A stretch of 64,000 nucleotides of DNA from Hydrogenophaga crocea (GCF_011388215.1 NZ_CP049989.1:1054001-1118000); one strand, 5' to 3'. Positions 37,476 through 44,902 are shown, counted from the stretch's first letter. Numbers and translations: made by a program. Notes: generated from the sequence alone by a model not told the origin.

Positions 37476-37795
37476 AGCGGCTCCCACATGCTTGAGACTT
37501 TGACCTCTGCGTTGCTGGAGTATTGCTTCAGACCGCGCCAAGGCAAGTTTTGCCAAAGAGCCCTTGACGTCACGGAGGCTGCTTCGTCTGTCGTACGAGC
37601 CCCGCCTAGCCAATACTCGCCATCCCACTTGCTGCGAGCGGTTCTCCCATCATTCCCAAGGCGCTCATAGACCCCGATCCGCACCGGCTTCGTTTCACCG
37701 GGAAACCAAGGGGTCAGCTTGAAAGTGATGGTGAGGACTTGGGTTTTCATGGGCGGCTCCTTTGCAAGCAATTTTCCATGCTGCGATTCACTCAT
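37472..37795 (-). CDS. phage protein of unknown function
   Basis: 107 residues. The start at 37795 overlaps the end of the upstream gene (GATGAGTGA), which suggests coupled translation; an internal ATG at 37750 with GGAG before it (start MKTQVLT) is a good alternative and gives 92 residues. The body reads as a small beta-rich protein (FKLTPWFPGETKPVRIGVYERL, SKWDGEYWLGG). No family recognised. Confidence 0.6.
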   Translation of the reverse strand: MSESQHGKLLAKEPPMKTQVLTITFKLTPWFPGETKPVRIGVYERLGNDGRTARSKWDGEYWLGGARTTDEAASVTSRALWQNLPWRGLKQYSSNAEVKVSSMWEPL

Positions 37796-38132
37796 CCCCG
37801 AGCCTCGCTTTCAGGGTGGAGATGGCGGCGGATGCGAGCGTTACCGCTGGGTCGCATGGGTGCCAGCGTGCACCCTTTGCTTTGCAGGCCTCCAACGCCT
37901 CCAGCGCCTGCCGCATGACCGCCAAGTGCCGAGCCTCTCGTTCTCCTGACATGGCGACGATGCGGGTCTGTTCCATGAGTTCGGCTTGAAGGGCTTGGTT
38001 CTCCGCCACTAGGCGGCGGATGTGGGCGGCGGCCGAATCAAGGTCATCGGCATGCTCGCTCCAAGAGCTGCAAGGGTGCTTTCCTTGCAGCTTTTCAGCG
38101 CACCGCAGCGCATCGGTGTTCTGGTCGGTCAT
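37788..38132 (-). CDS. phage protein of unknown function, helical
   Basis: 114 residues. I start at ATG 38132 because it overlaps the stop of the small membrane gene upstream (CCATGA). It has a central heptad-like helix (SAAAHIRRLVAENQALQAELMEQTRIV) that may form a coiled coil, with Cys residues at both ends (LRCAEKLQGKHPCSSW; LEACKAKGARWHPC). No family recognised. Confidence 0.6.
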   Translation of the reverse strand: MTDQNTDALRCAEKLQGKHPCSSWSEHADDLDSAAAHIRRLVAENQALQAELMEQTRIVAMSGEREARHLAVMRQALEALEACKAKGARWHPCDPAVTLASAAISTLKARLGDE

Positions 38133-38245
38133 GGGCATTTTTTCCAGCAGTTGTAATAGCCTCGGAAGTACCCAAGCCAAAACGCAAGCAGTACCAGTGC
38201 AATACACAGCGCGGCAGTTGTCCAGTTGATGAAAAAGCAGGTCAC
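38129..38245 (-). CDS. small single-span membrane protein (38 aa)
   Basis: GTG start at 38245 inside the stop of the upstream gene (ATGTGACC) with GGGAGG before it; stop overlaps the next start (ATGA). Sequence: short polar start, one membrane segment (TAALCIALVLLAFWLGYF), and a basic, Cys-rich tail (YNCWKKCP). Both junctions are overlapping, as for most genes in this operon, which supports it being real. Function unknown. Confidence 0.6.
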   Translation of the reverse strand: MTCFFINWTTAALCIALVLLAFWLGYFRGYYNCWKKCP

Positions 38246-38490
38246 ATCTCAGCCCTCCCACGGATGGCGGAGGCGATGGCTCCGTCAGGTGAGTAATCCA
38301 TGTCGTCAGCGATTTGCGCGCATTGCTCCCTCTCATGGGCAGCGACGAGGGATGCGAAGCGCTCAAGCTGCGCTGTTGTGCCCGGCCCACCCCATGCCTC
38401 CTGGGTGTATTTCCCGTCTTGGTCGATGTGGTGGTAGACGGCGATCCCCGCCTCTCTCAACCACGCAATGATCTGGTCGCGGTCGGTCAT
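38242..38490 (-). CDS. phage protein of unknown function (82 aa)
   Basis: Starts MTDRDQIIAWLREAG and contains LERFASLVAAHEREQCAQIADDMDY, a helical pattern common in small early genes of temperate phages of Burkholderiales. Both ends overlap neighbours (GTGA and ATGA). No function known. Confidence 0.65.
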   Translation of the reverse strand: MTDRDQIIAWLREAGIAVYHHIDQDGKYTQEAWGGPGTTAQLERFASLVAAHEREQCAQIADDMDYSPDGAIASAIRGRAEM

Positions 38491-39149
38491 GGCAGCCTCC
38501 GAAATTCAACGACCCACACCCAGGGGTTGGCGTCCCAGGACCCGGGGCCGTTGATGTCCTCCCACAGCGCTTGATAGTCTTCAACGACAGACCCGCGCAA
38601 ATCTCCGTGCTCGTCACCGGCACTTCGGATCTCTTCGATACCCTCGGCCCAGCAGTCTGTTGCGCTGATGTCCTGCAGCCGCTCCACGCGCACGCCGGTG
38701 ACCTCCAGCGTGATGCGGCTGGCCCAACGGGGCATGTGGATGCTGGGAATGCTGCGCGCGGGAAGTCCCGTCGCTGGCGTCTCGTTGTCGTAGTCCACGT
38801 AGGTGCGGCCGGACGGATTGCCCAACGTGCCCAGCTCCGTGGCCGCGTAGTAGTGGCCGCGCTCGCTGTCGTAGGCAAGGTTCTCCCGCACCCACAGCCG
38901 GTCGCCTGGCTGGCCGTAGGGGCAGCGTGGCGCATCGCCCAGAAGCAACTGGCCCTGCTCCATGTCGTGAGGATCGGTGGCAGCCCATTGCAACCGCTCG
39001 TCAGCGAAAGGACGAATCACGCGCTGCGCACCCGGCGGCACGTCAGCCTTCAACACTCGCCGCGTCTGCGTCTTCGTGCCGGCCAGCAGGGCGCGCACCA
39101 TCGGCGCGCTGAACAAGATGGGGCGCTCGATCAGTTGTTGTGTGCTCAC
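38487..39149 (-). CDS. ASCH-domain-like phage protein
   Basis: 220 residues. The N-terminus (ERPILFSAPMVRALLAGTKTQTRRVLK) is the typical start of ASCH/PUA-like phage proteins, sometimes annotated as morphogenetic; CPYGQPGDRLWVRENLAY and the Trp-rich C-terminus (NPWVWVVEFRRL) fit. ASCH domains are thought to bind RNA or modified bases. Start overlaps the upstream stop (ATGA). Exact role unknown. Confidence 0.75.
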   Translation of the reverse strand: MSTQQLIERPILFSAPMVRALLAGTKTQTRRVLKADVPPGAQRVIRPFADERLQWAATDPHDMEQGQLLLGDAPRCPYGQPGDRLWVRENLAYDSERGHYYAATELGTLGNPSGRTYVDYDNETPATGLPARSIPSIHMPRWASRITLEVTGVRVERLQDISATDCWAEGIEEIRSAGDEHGDLRGSVVEDYQALWEDINGPGSWDANPWVWVVEFRRLP

Positions 39150-39358
39150 GGCTGCTCTCCGGTGGCTTCGTCAATGGCCGCGTCCAACAGCAATCCGGTC
39201 GAGACGCAAGCAAGAACGGTGGAAACAGTCTCAGGCGCGTAGCCGTAGAGCCCCCAACGGCGCTCAATGGACGCTGCCAAGTAGTGATCGCCAATTCGCA
39301 ACGCGCGTGCGTATCGCTTGCGGTCGCTTTCGGCTTGCGCGGGTGTTCGTTCGCTCAT
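39146..39358 (-). CDS. phage protein of unknown function with ATGE tail (70 aa)
   Basis: Helical, starts MSERTPAQAESDRKRYARALR and ends DAAIDEATGEQP. The tail resembles the ends of three other genes in this operon (AAIAKATGEKA at 40611, AAIRKATGEQA at 44015, LATGEGE at 43797). Overlaps at both ends by ATGA. Function unknown. Confidence 0.6.
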   Translation of the reverse strand: MSERTPAQAESDRKRYARALRIGDHYLAASIERRWGLYGYAPETVSTVLACVSTGLLLDAAIDEATGEQP

Positions 39359-40614
39359 CCCGCACCCCCAGCACGCCGTGCGGCGTCGATGGCGGCGAGA
39401 GCTTCTTTAGCCTCGCGCCAATCCCCGGATCGCAGCGTTCCGGCTTCCCAACTACCGACAAGGATAGACAGCGCACGTTGGCATCGCTCCGCATCCCTGC
39501 GCTCCTGCTCGCTGGCCTGGGTGGGTGGGTGGAGGTAGAGCGGAATGGTTCGATCCGGCTCTCGTCCATTCCACTCGCTCGGGTAGAACTCGCGGTGCAG
39601 ACCGAATACGCCGTCGTATTCGTAGACGTAGCAGTACGGCGCCACCGGCTTCGCCTCTGCCTGCGGCTGGCTGGCGCGAACAGAGGTCATTTCTTTCAGA
39701 ACCTGATCTTCTGTGCGACCATTACTGCCATCCCGCGACGGTTTGAAAATTGCGTAGCCGCAAGGCTGCCCAACTGTTTGGGGATCAGCGTTTTCTAAGT
39801 TCTTTGGGTACGGGTTGTCGAACGCCCAATATTCCGGGCGACCGCCCACGTGATTGCGCCACAGCCAAAGCTTCTTCGGGTGCCCGATTGCTGCCTGCGG
39901 CTGGCTGGCGAGGGCTGCGCGGGCTTGCCAAACTTGCCAAAGGCCAAGATCAGGCTGACCATCACCGCCGTGCGGAGCGCGCAGATATTTCAGCTTGAAC
40001 CACGCGCAAAACTTCTCCCGCTCGCTCGGCGCTTCGGCTTGCGTGGGCGCTTCCGCGATGACCTTGAGAATCTGCCCTTCGACGTTCTGGCGAGTCACGG
40101 CCAGGATGCGGGTGCGGTCATGGTTCCAGCACACCACCACATCACCCTCGTCTGCCTGCGCTGGCGCTTCGGGCGCGGCGGCGAGCATGGCTGCCAAGTC
40201 GCGAACTGCCTTAGCGGCTTTTGAGCGCATCCAGTGTGCATCGTGCTCATAGCTCGGGGAGCCTCTGTGCATCACGCCGATCGCCTCAATGTCAGCCGCC
40301 AAGCACTCCAGCATGTCTTGCACATCCGGCACTCGCTGGCGGTCGGCCTGCTGCGGGGCGGGGTGGGTGTAGAGAGCAATGAAGTCTTTTCGCTCGCGCA
40401 ACACGCCCATCTCATCGTCTCTGTAAAACTCAACGTAAGGCCCACAGTCTGGACCCCATCCCTCACGCATCCACGCCACCGGCGCCTGCTGCGCCAGCTT
40501 GGCAAGCACTGCGGCTTCGACTGCGCGGGCAATTTGATCTGCTGTCCCATGGCTCGTTAGGACGATGCTTTGGATCGCCTGGCGGCGCTCGTCATCGGTC
40601 AGGATCGTGCTCAT
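39355..40614 (-). CDS. phage protein of unknown function built of repeated modules
   Basis: 419 residues, the longest gene of the leftward operon. No catalytic motif recognised. It is a chain of short modules separated by Ala/Pro/Gln linkers: APVAWMREGWGPDCG and KPVAPYCYVYEYDG (both variants of a phage motif that starts with PVA), LAAAPEAPAQ, PTQAEAPSEREKFCAW, RAALASQPQA, and the C-terminus AAIDAARRAGGAG. Several of these recur in the gene at 40826. Overlaps neighbours by ATGA at both ends. Confidence 0.65.
   Translation of the reverse strand: MSTILTDDERRQAIQSIVLTSHGTADQIARAVEAAVLAKLAQQAPVAWMREGWGPDCGPYVEFYRDDEMGVLRERKDFIALYTHPAPQQADRQRVPDVQDMLECLAADIEAIGVMHRGSPSYEHDAHWMRSKAAKAVRDLAAMLAAAPEAPAQADEGDVVVCWNHDRTRILAVTRQNVEGQILKVIAEAPTQAEAPSEREKFCAWFKLKYLRAPHGGDGQPDLGLWQVWQARAALASQPQAAIGHPKKLWLWRNHVGGRPEYWAFDNPYPKNLENADPQTVGQPCGYAIFKPSRDGSNGRTEDQVLKEMTSVRASQPQAEAKPVAPYCYVYEYDGVFGLHREFYPSEWNGREPDRTIPLYLHPPTQASEQERRDAERCQRALSILVGSWEAGTLRSGDWREAKEALAAIDAARRAGGAG
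39360..39397. repeat. 38-base direct repeat, copy 1
   Basis: The same 38 bases, starting CCGCACCCCCAGCACG, recur exactly at 40831-40868; with one mismatch the match extends eight bases further left. Each copy encodes the last residues of a gene (AAIDAARRAGGA). Confidence 0.85.
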
Positions 40615-40829
40615 GCTTTCTCTCCGGTTGCTTTTGCGATGGCGGCGCGCCTCTCAGCGTCAGGGCCGCAGAACTTGAGCCCGTCGCAGGTCGGGCAGGT
40701 TTCCCAGAATGGGAGGCTGTCAGTGCCGAGTTGGTGTGAAACGGCGTGATAGACCGTTACCCTGCCTTCGCCTCCGCAGTCGTTGCATTCCCATGCGTCG
40801 AGGTCGTCGTCTGGCGTTTGCTCGCTCAT
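40611..40829 (-). CDS. phage zinc-ribbon-like protein (72 aa)
   Basis: Two CxxC pairs: ECNDCGGEGR and TCPTCDGLKFC, about 30 residues apart, the pattern of a zinc ribbon or DnaJ-like zinc module. Acidic N-terminus, tail ERRAAIAKATGEKA. Overlaps neighbours by ATGA at both ends. A nucleic-acid or protein-binding role is possible but not shown. Confidence 0.6.
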   Translation of the reverse strand: MSEQTPDDDLDAWECNDCGGEGRVTVYHAVSHQLGTDSLPFWETCPTCDGLKFCGPDAERRAAIAKATGEKA

Positions 40830-41455
40830 GCCGCACCCCCAGCACGCCGTGCGGCGTCGATGGCGGCGTCGAATTCGCTCTTGTCGCGCCAGTTGATGTA
40901 CGTCGGCACAAGGCCCTTGGTGTCATCCAGCCGGATCGTCCCGGAAGGCCAGTTGCGAATCCAATCCAACCGCGCCGCGTCCTCCGCATCCACTGCCTGC
41001 GGCTGGCTGGCGAGAGCTGCGCGGTTGGTGGCTTCACACCAAGCGTGATAGGCAAAGGTCTTTTCGTAGGCATCACCGCCTGATCGCAGGTACTGCCCTT
41101 TCTGCTCCCACCACGCTTCAAATGGCTCAGACTCGCTCGGCGCTTCGCCTTGCGTGGGCCTCCCGCCGACCGACACGGCCTTGTGGCACTCGCCGCAGAA
41201 CTCGACGGGGATGCCGTCGCCGGTTTTGACCTCGTAGGTCTTGCCGGTGTGCGCGCAGGGCGTGGGCTGCGCTGGCGCTTCGGGGGCGGCGAGAGAATCG
41301 TTGTGCTTTTGAACGATCAGGGCCGTCAGTCGCTCCGAGTGCTCGTCTTCTCCGACGTAGGCAACGCGGTCGCCGTGCGTGCCGGTCGTCATTTCCCAAA
41401 TCGACCAGCCTCGGTCTGGGCAGGAGCCGTGCCAGCGTTCAATCCATCGGTTCAT
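40826..41455 (-). CDS. phage protein of unknown function sharing modules with the 39355 gene
   Basis: 209 residues. A Cys/His-containing centre (PCAHTGKTYEV, EFCGECHKAV) may bind zinc. Shared modules with the gene at 39355 are SLAAPEAPAQ, PTQGEAPSESEPFEAW followed by LRSGGD, RAALASQPQA, and DAAIDAARRAGGAA. Start overlaps the upstream stop (ATGA). Function unknown. Confidence 0.6.
   Translation of the reverse strand: MNRWIERWHGSCPDRGWSIWEMTTGTHGDRVAYVGEDEHSERLTALIVQKHNDSLAAPEAPAQPTPCAHTGKTYEVKTGDGIPVEFCGECHKAVSVGGRPTQGEAPSESEPFEAWWEQKGQYLRSGGDAYEKTFAYHAWCEATNRAALASQPQAVDAEDAARLDWIRNWPSGTIRLDDTKGLVPTYINWRDKSEFDAAIDAARRAGGAA
40831..40868. repeat. 38-base direct repeat, copy 2
   Basis: Identical to 39360-39397, about 1.47 kb apart and in the same orientation. 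A recombination event between the copies would delete the intervening early genes. Confidence 0.85.
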
Positions 41456-41775
41456 TGCTTCTCCAGCGCCGCGATGGCGGCATCAAGTTCGGAACGGAAC
41501 ACAGCGAAGGGAGCCCTCTTAGCATGAACACACACCCCATTCGTGTAGAGGCGCGCTCGTTGCAAAAGCGAGAGCAATTCGTCTCGCGGCACCTGCACCC
41601 CTGCTTGCTGTGCTGCCAGTGCTGCACGGACTGCGGATTGCAGTTGGTCGGCGGTGTAGACATCGGTGTCACCAATGTTTGGCTTGTCTACCCAGTACAT
41701 GCCGTCACGCCATTTCAATCGAAATGCTGGCTCCGGCAGTTCCACCGCCTCAATCGCTTCTTTGATCGGGTCCAT
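41452..41775 (-). CDS. phage protein of unknown function (107 aa)
   Basis: Starts MDPIKEAIEAVELPEPAF with AGGAGAG upstream. The sequence YTADQLQSAVRAALAAQQAGVQVPRDELLSLLQRAR is a helical motif frequent in early phage proteins. Ends DAAIAALEKQ, similar to tails of its neighbours. The stop overlaps the next start (ATGA). Function unknown. Confidence 0.6.
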   Translation of the reverse strand: MDPIKEAIEAVELPEPAFRLKWRDGMYWVDKPNIGDTDVYTADQLQSAVRAALAAQQAGVQVPRDELLSLLQRARLYTNGVCVHAKRAPFAVFRSELDAAIAALEKQ

Positions 41776-41805
41776 GTCTCTCTCTCCTGATGTTGGTTAG
41801 GCGGC

Positions 41806-42090
41806 TTACCAAGGGATGTCTTCGTCTGCGGATGCACCCTTGCGCGGGGCCTGCTTGGCGGGCTTGGTGGCGTGGTACTTCTCCAGCACCGCCGCGTTGA
41901 ACCGCTCCGAGCCCCAAACGTGGTTCCACCATTTCCCCTGATCCGTTTTGCGGGCCGGGTAGCTCACAAAGTCGCCCTTCTGACCGGAGACGATCCGGCA
42001 CCCCTTGATGGACAGGAACGCTTCCGATCCTTCCTTGCTGGACAGATCGACGTTGAATTGCTCGCCGTGGTGTTGGATGGTGATGTGCAT
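41806..42090 (-). CDS. small phage protein next to the annealing protein (94 aa)
   Basis: Starts MHITIQHHGEQFNVDLSS; then FLSIKGCRIVSGQKGDFVSYPARKTDQGKWWNHVWGSERFNAAVLEKY. The pattern resembles the SpoVG-like arrangement 'I..CRIv.G..G.FV..P.RK', but I am not certain of the family. Basic tail with DEDIPW at the C-terminus. That acidic end is reminiscent of the C-terminal tip of ssDNA-binding proteins, so a partner role to the Sak3-like protein two bases upstream is plausible. Confidence 0.65.
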   Translation of the reverse strand: MHITIQHHGEQFNVDLSSKEGSEAFLSIKGCRIVSGQKGDFVSYPARKTDQGKWWNHVWGSERFNAAVLEKYHATKPAKQAPRKGASADEDIPW

Positions 42091-42092
42091 GG

Positions 42093-42668
42093 TCAGGCGG
42101 CTTGAAGCTCGGGTTTGTTGGCTTTGATGGCAGCACGCAGGGCAGAGTGGTCCCGCAGTTGCTTCCACAGGTATTCGCGTGCGTCGTTGCTGGTGCGGAC
42201 ATGCTCGTTGGCGTACCACTCGCGCACCGCTTCCATGGTGTTGCCCTCGGCCTCAAGCTGCGCCAGTTCGGCGGCGAACTGATCGAGGGCTTCGGTATCC
42301 AGCGGCGGCAAGTCTTCGCCCGCGTAGATGTAGAGGCCAAGGCCGTGCATGCTGATGGTCTTGGTCAGGCACCGCACGATGGCGGTATTGATCTGGAACG
42401 CATCCGGCCCCTTGATGGCCTGGTTCTTGTGGTTCATCACCGGAAGCCAGCAGGTTTTCGTGTGGCCCTTGATCGACACCGAGGTTTTCACCATGGCCGA
42501 GCCGTCAGGCATGAAACACGCGGGCATGCCGTTGAACTCAGCAGCCTCCCAAGTGGCTTGGGGGTCGATCTTGAGGACTTCGGACCACGCCCAAGCCCAC
42601 GACAGATACGTCAGCCCGTTCTTGCTTTCGGTGTGCTGGTTGACGTTGATTTTCAGAAGTTCAGACAT
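42093..42668 (-). CDS. Sak3-like (DUF1071) single-strand annealing protein
   Basis: 191 residues. The N-terminal 130 residues show the DUF1071 pattern: NVNQHTESKNGLTYLSWAWAWSEVLK, MVKTSVSIKGHTKTCWLPVMNHKNQAI, AFQINTAIVRCLTKTISMHGLGLYIYAGEDLP. Members of this group (Sak3) bind single-stranded DNA and promote annealing in phage recombination. No partner exonuclease gene is recognised in the operon. ATG 42668 follows the upstream stop by three bases. Confidence 0.85.
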   Translation of the reverse strand: MSELLKINVNQHTESKNGLTYLSWAWAWSEVLKIDPQATWEAAEFNGMPACFMPDGSAMVKTSVSIKGHTKTCWLPVMNHKNQAIKGPDAFQINTAIVRCLTKTISMHGLGLYIYAGEDLPPLDTEALDQFAAELAQLEAEGNTMEAVREWYANEHVRTSNDAREYLWKQLRDHSALRAAIKANKPELQAA

Positions 42669-42671
42669 TGG

Positions 42672-42776
42672 TCAGCCTTTGAATGGATCGGGGATGTGTC
42701 GGGTTCGCTTGATGTGGAGCTGGCGCTTGAACTCACGCAGGAACTCGCGCCAAGCTGCTCTGATGGCTTTGAGCAT
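42672..42776 (-). CDS. very small basic protein (34 aa)
   Basis: ATG 42776 has GGAGG five bases upstream and overlaps the upstream stop by one base (TGATG). The protein is a basic amphipathic helix (KAIRAAWREFLREFKRQLHIKRTR) followed by HIPDPFKG. It may bind nucleic acid. Context and ribosome site support expression; function unknown. Confidence 0.5.
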   Translation of the reverse strand: MLKAIRAAWREFLREFKRQLHIKRTRHIPDPFKG

Positions 42777-43036
42777 CACGACCTCCGAAATGCCACCCAA
42801 GCCCTGTGGATCGCGTAGCGCAGGCCCTTGGGTCTGTTGGTCCGATAGGCAAACTTCGCAGCAGTGATGCGCGAGTCGTCTGGAATGTCGATTTCCTGCA
42901 CCTTTCCCTTGATAGCGGCTACAGGCTTGGTCATCGTTTCCGTGTTGATGCGGTGCAGGCTCACCATGCACACACCATGGGGGTGCAGGCATCCGATGCG
43001 AGAGCAGCGGGGGGAGTCCATGTGTTCGCAGGTCAT
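42776..43036 (-). CDS. phage protein of unknown function (86 aa)
   Basis: ATG 43036 overlaps the previous stop (TGATG). N-terminal Cys/His cluster (TCEHMDSPRCSRIGCLHPHGVC), which could hold zinc, and a basic C-terminus (AKFAYRTNRPKGLRYAIHRAWVAFRRS). Alternative start GTG/ATG a few codons upstream. No family recognised. Confidence 0.55.
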   Translation of the reverse strand: MTCEHMDSPRCSRIGCLHPHGVCMVSLHRINTETMTKPVAAIKGKVQEIDIPDDSRITAAKFAYRTNRPKGLRYAIHRAWVAFRRS

Positions 43037-43221
43037 CACCATTTCCCGGTCGCAAAGCGGTGGCACAGAACGAAGTTGCCCAAGAGGCAAACGACGACGA
43101 TGGAAAAGAACGCCCCGGTGCGAACTGCGAACGTCTCAATGCTTGGCAGTATCAGCACGCCTATCCAGACCCATGCCAGAAGCCAAACGGCCAAGATGGA
43201 AAGTCCTTTGGCAAGGCTCAT
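43036..43221 (-). CDS. small membrane protein (61 aa)
   Basis: Two hydrophobic segments, residues 6-28 (GLSILAVWLLAWVWIGVLIL) and 36-54 (GAFFSIVVVCLLGNFVLC), with a short loop between them. ATG 43221 overlaps the upstream stop (TGATG) and has GGGGGTGG before it. Function unknown. Confidence 0.6.
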   Translation of the reverse strand: MSLAKGLSILAVWLLAWVWIGVLILPSIETFAVRTGAFFSIVVVCLLGNFVLCHRFATGKW

Positions 43222-43391
43222 CACACCACCCCCCAGGCCAGCAGGCCAACCATGACAACCGCAATCACTGCGGAAAGAGCCGATGCAACCCTGTGACCAA
43301 GCGGCTCACGTTCGGGCATTGGGTGAATGGGGCCTCGGGCATACGGGCCGAAGGCTTCGCACAGCGTGCGCGGGTAACGACGGGTGTTCAT
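43221..43391 (-). CDS. small membrane protein (56 aa)
   Basis: Basic, proline-rich N-terminus (NTRRYPRTL, PMPEREPLGHR) and one C-terminal membrane segment (ALSAVIAVVMVGLLAWGVV). It starts in a TGATG overlap with the gene upstream and ends in a TGATG overlap with the gene downstream. Function unknown; the tail-anchored layout is notable for so small a protein. Confidence 0.55.
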   Translation of the reverse strand: MNTRRYPRTLCEAFGPYARGPIHPMPEREPLGHRVASALSAVIAVVMVGLLAWGVV

Positions 43392-43570
43392 CACATGTAC
43401 CCCAGCAAAGAGCCCATAGGAGCGAAGAAAACACCCACGATTCGGATGATCAGCATGGCCGTCACAGGACCGTCTGCCATCTCAAAAATCTTGTAGATGT
43501 TCCCCAGCCAACCAATGAAGGCGAGAACGAAAAGGACGATTCCGGCGAACTGGAGAAAGTAGGCTTTCAT
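43391..43570 (-). CDS. small membrane protein (59 aa)
   Basis: Two hydrophobic segments: residues 4-24 (YFLQFAGIVLFVLAFIGWL) and about 38-58 (AMLIIRIVGVFFAPMGSLLGYM). It begins ATG 43570 with GGAGG upstream and overlaps the previous stop by ATGA. Third of three consecutive small membrane genes. Function unknown. Confidence 0.6.
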   Translation of the reverse strand: MKAYFLQFAGIVLFVLAFIGWLGNIYKIFEMADGPVTAMLIIRIVGVFFAPMGSLLGYM

Positions 43571-43800
43571 GCTTTCCTCCAGCTACGCTTGTTGCGTTCA
43601 AGCCTGCTCGGCTTGATCTCTTCCAACTCCAGACTCCCCATGTCCGTATCCGCCCACTCGCTCATTCCGAAGTCGTGGGCAAGGGAGAACTGCGAATCAC
43701 GCTCGTCCAAGTGGCGGATTTCGATGGGAGCCTCTTGGAAGTCGCGGGCTTTGATGACGCGGCCAATGCGGCGGGCCGATTCGGTGCCTTCGCTGCTCAT
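43567..43800 (-). CDS. phage protein of unknown function (77 aa)
   Basis: Highly charged: RIGRVIKARDFQEAPIEIRHLDERDSQ then an acidic centre (ADTDMGSLELEEIKPSR) and a basic end (LERNKRSWRKA). No family recognised. Overlaps its neighbours by ATGA. Confidence 0.55.
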   Translation of the reverse strand: MSSEGTESARRIGRVIKARDFQEAPIEIRHLDERDSQFSLAHDFGMSEWADTDMGSLELEEIKPSRLERNKRSWRKA

Positions 43801-44018
43801 TCGCCTTCTCCGGTGGCAAGCTGAATCACGCGATGCGCGTCGGCTCGGTTTTCTCCGTGTGATGAGCCCTCAACGTAGGCTGTTTGGCGGCGACTTTCCG
43901 GCCACCAATGCACAACGCGATCTCCGATAACGGTCACCTTGAGCCCTCCGGGTTCCATGCGCTCAATCAACTGGAACTCGGCCTCGCGCGTCAGCTTCTT
44001 GAGTTGCTTGAGGCTCAT
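43797..44018 (-). CDS. phage protein of unknown function (73 aa)
   Basis: ATG 44018 overlaps the upstream stop (ATGA). Sequence starts MSLKQLKKLTREAEFQLIERM and has KVTVIGDRVVHWWPESRRQTAYVEG, likely a small beta fold. Ends VIQLATGEGE, a variant of the ATGE tail found in three other genes here. Function unknown. Confidence 0.6.
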   Translation of the reverse strand: MSLKQLKKLTREAEFQLIERMEPGGLKVTVIGDRVVHWWPESRRQTAYVEGSSHGENRADAHRVIQLATGEGE

Positions 44019-44284
44019 GCTTGCTCTCCGGTGGCTTTGCGGATGGCGGCATTGACCCGAACCCACCATTCGCTGCCCTCGGTGCGCATAGGCTGTTCAA
44101 CGGCCTCAAGCAAGACGGACAACAAATCAGGCGCGGCAGCTCGGATGCGCTCATGAGCGGCAATCACATCCGCCGCGAACTCCAGCCGCTTGTGTCCTTG
44201 AGCGTCTCCGTACTGAAACTCTCCGTACTTGTCGGCGATGGCGAGAACTTGCTCGCGCGTCAAGCTTGGTGTGTGCTTGCTCAT
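44015..44284 (-). CDS. phage protein of unknown function with ATGE tail (89 aa)
   Basis: MSKHTPSLTREQVLAIADKYGEF followed by LEFAADVIAAHERIRAAAPDLLSVLLEAVEQPMRT and the tail NAAIRKATGEQA. A helical pattern of the kind seen in other early proteins of this phage (compare the protein at 38242). Overlaps neighbours by ATGA. Confidence 0.6.
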   Translation of the reverse strand: MSKHTPSLTREQVLAIADKYGEFQYGDAQGHKRLEFAADVIAAHERIRAAAPDLLSVLLEAVEQPMRTEGSEWWVRVNAAIRKATGEQA

Positions 44285-44643
44285 GCCGCCTCCATGTATT
44301 CGCTCACCAGACCCTCGATCACCTTCTGCGTGTAGCCGTCAGCCAGGTATCGCGCACGAAGCTCTTTGACCGCTGCCAACACAAGCTCATCCGACTTGTT
44401 CGACAGGATCACTTTCAGCAGCTCGGGATTGCTCACCGCTCCGTAGATCAGCGTGGGCTTGTGCAGAGTGGGCGTGAGGTCGCTTTCAAAGGTGGCGACC
44501 CACTCGGAGAAGGTTTCGCACGTCAGATCAGCGTTTGCGCCGGTGACTTGCTCGCGTGCGATGACCTCGGCCATCGTCGTATCCGGTGCGTTCCAAGGCG
44601 CGCTCGGGCTGTAGTAGCTGACGCCGGGAGGAAGGTTGCTCAC
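44281..44643 (-). CDS. phage protein of unknown function (120 aa)
   Basis: GTG start at 44643 with AGGAGAG seven bases upstream (start VSNLPPGVSYYSPSAPWNAPD). A helical C-terminus contains ELLKVILSNKSDELVLAAVKELRARYLADGYTQKVIEGL. No family recognised. The stop overlaps the next start by ATGA. Confidence 0.6.
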   Translation of the reverse strand: MSNLPPGVSYYSPSAPWNAPDTTMAEVIAREQVTGANADLTCETFSEWVATFESDLTPTLHKPTLIYGAVSNPELLKVILSNKSDELVLAAVKELRARYLADGYTQKVIEGLVSEYMEAA

Positions 44644-44660
44644 TGCATCTCTCCTGTGGG

Positions 44661-44861
44661 TTAGGCGTCTGTGTTGAGCACCATCCAAACGACAAACGCT
44701 TGGAACTCGGGCTCATCCTGGGAGACGGTGAAAACCGCTCCGCTTTGCTGAGTCACCTCAAGCGCGCCGCTTTCAAGCCTTTTGATGCTGCGGACTCGGT
44801 TTTCTTGACGAACCGGAGTGATGCGGGCTTGGGCATAAATCCGATCTACAAGCGTGCTCAT
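44661..44861 (-). CDS. first gene of the leftward operon, unknown function (66 aa)
   Basis: ATG 44861 is preceded by AGGAGAG. Short protein with a helical start (STLVDRIYAQARITPVRQEN) and a small beta part (SGALEVTQQSGAVFTVSQDEPEFQAFVVWMVL). It is transcribed from the promoter at 44903-44931 with a leader of about 35 bases. Confidence 0.65.
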   Translation of the reverse strand: MSTLVDRIYAQARITPVRQENRVRSIKRLESGALEVTQQSGAVFTVSQDEPEFQAFVVWMVLNTDA

Positions 44862-44902
44862 CTCGTCTCTCCTGTATTTGCCTCTGGTGAGGCGATGGAT
44901 GC

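Noticed and set aside
41750..42340. Alternative minus-strand frames over the DUF1071 gene and its neighbour
   Set aside because: Ser/Arg/Pro-rich shadows out of frame with the two genes that have recognisable sequence and start-stop coupling.
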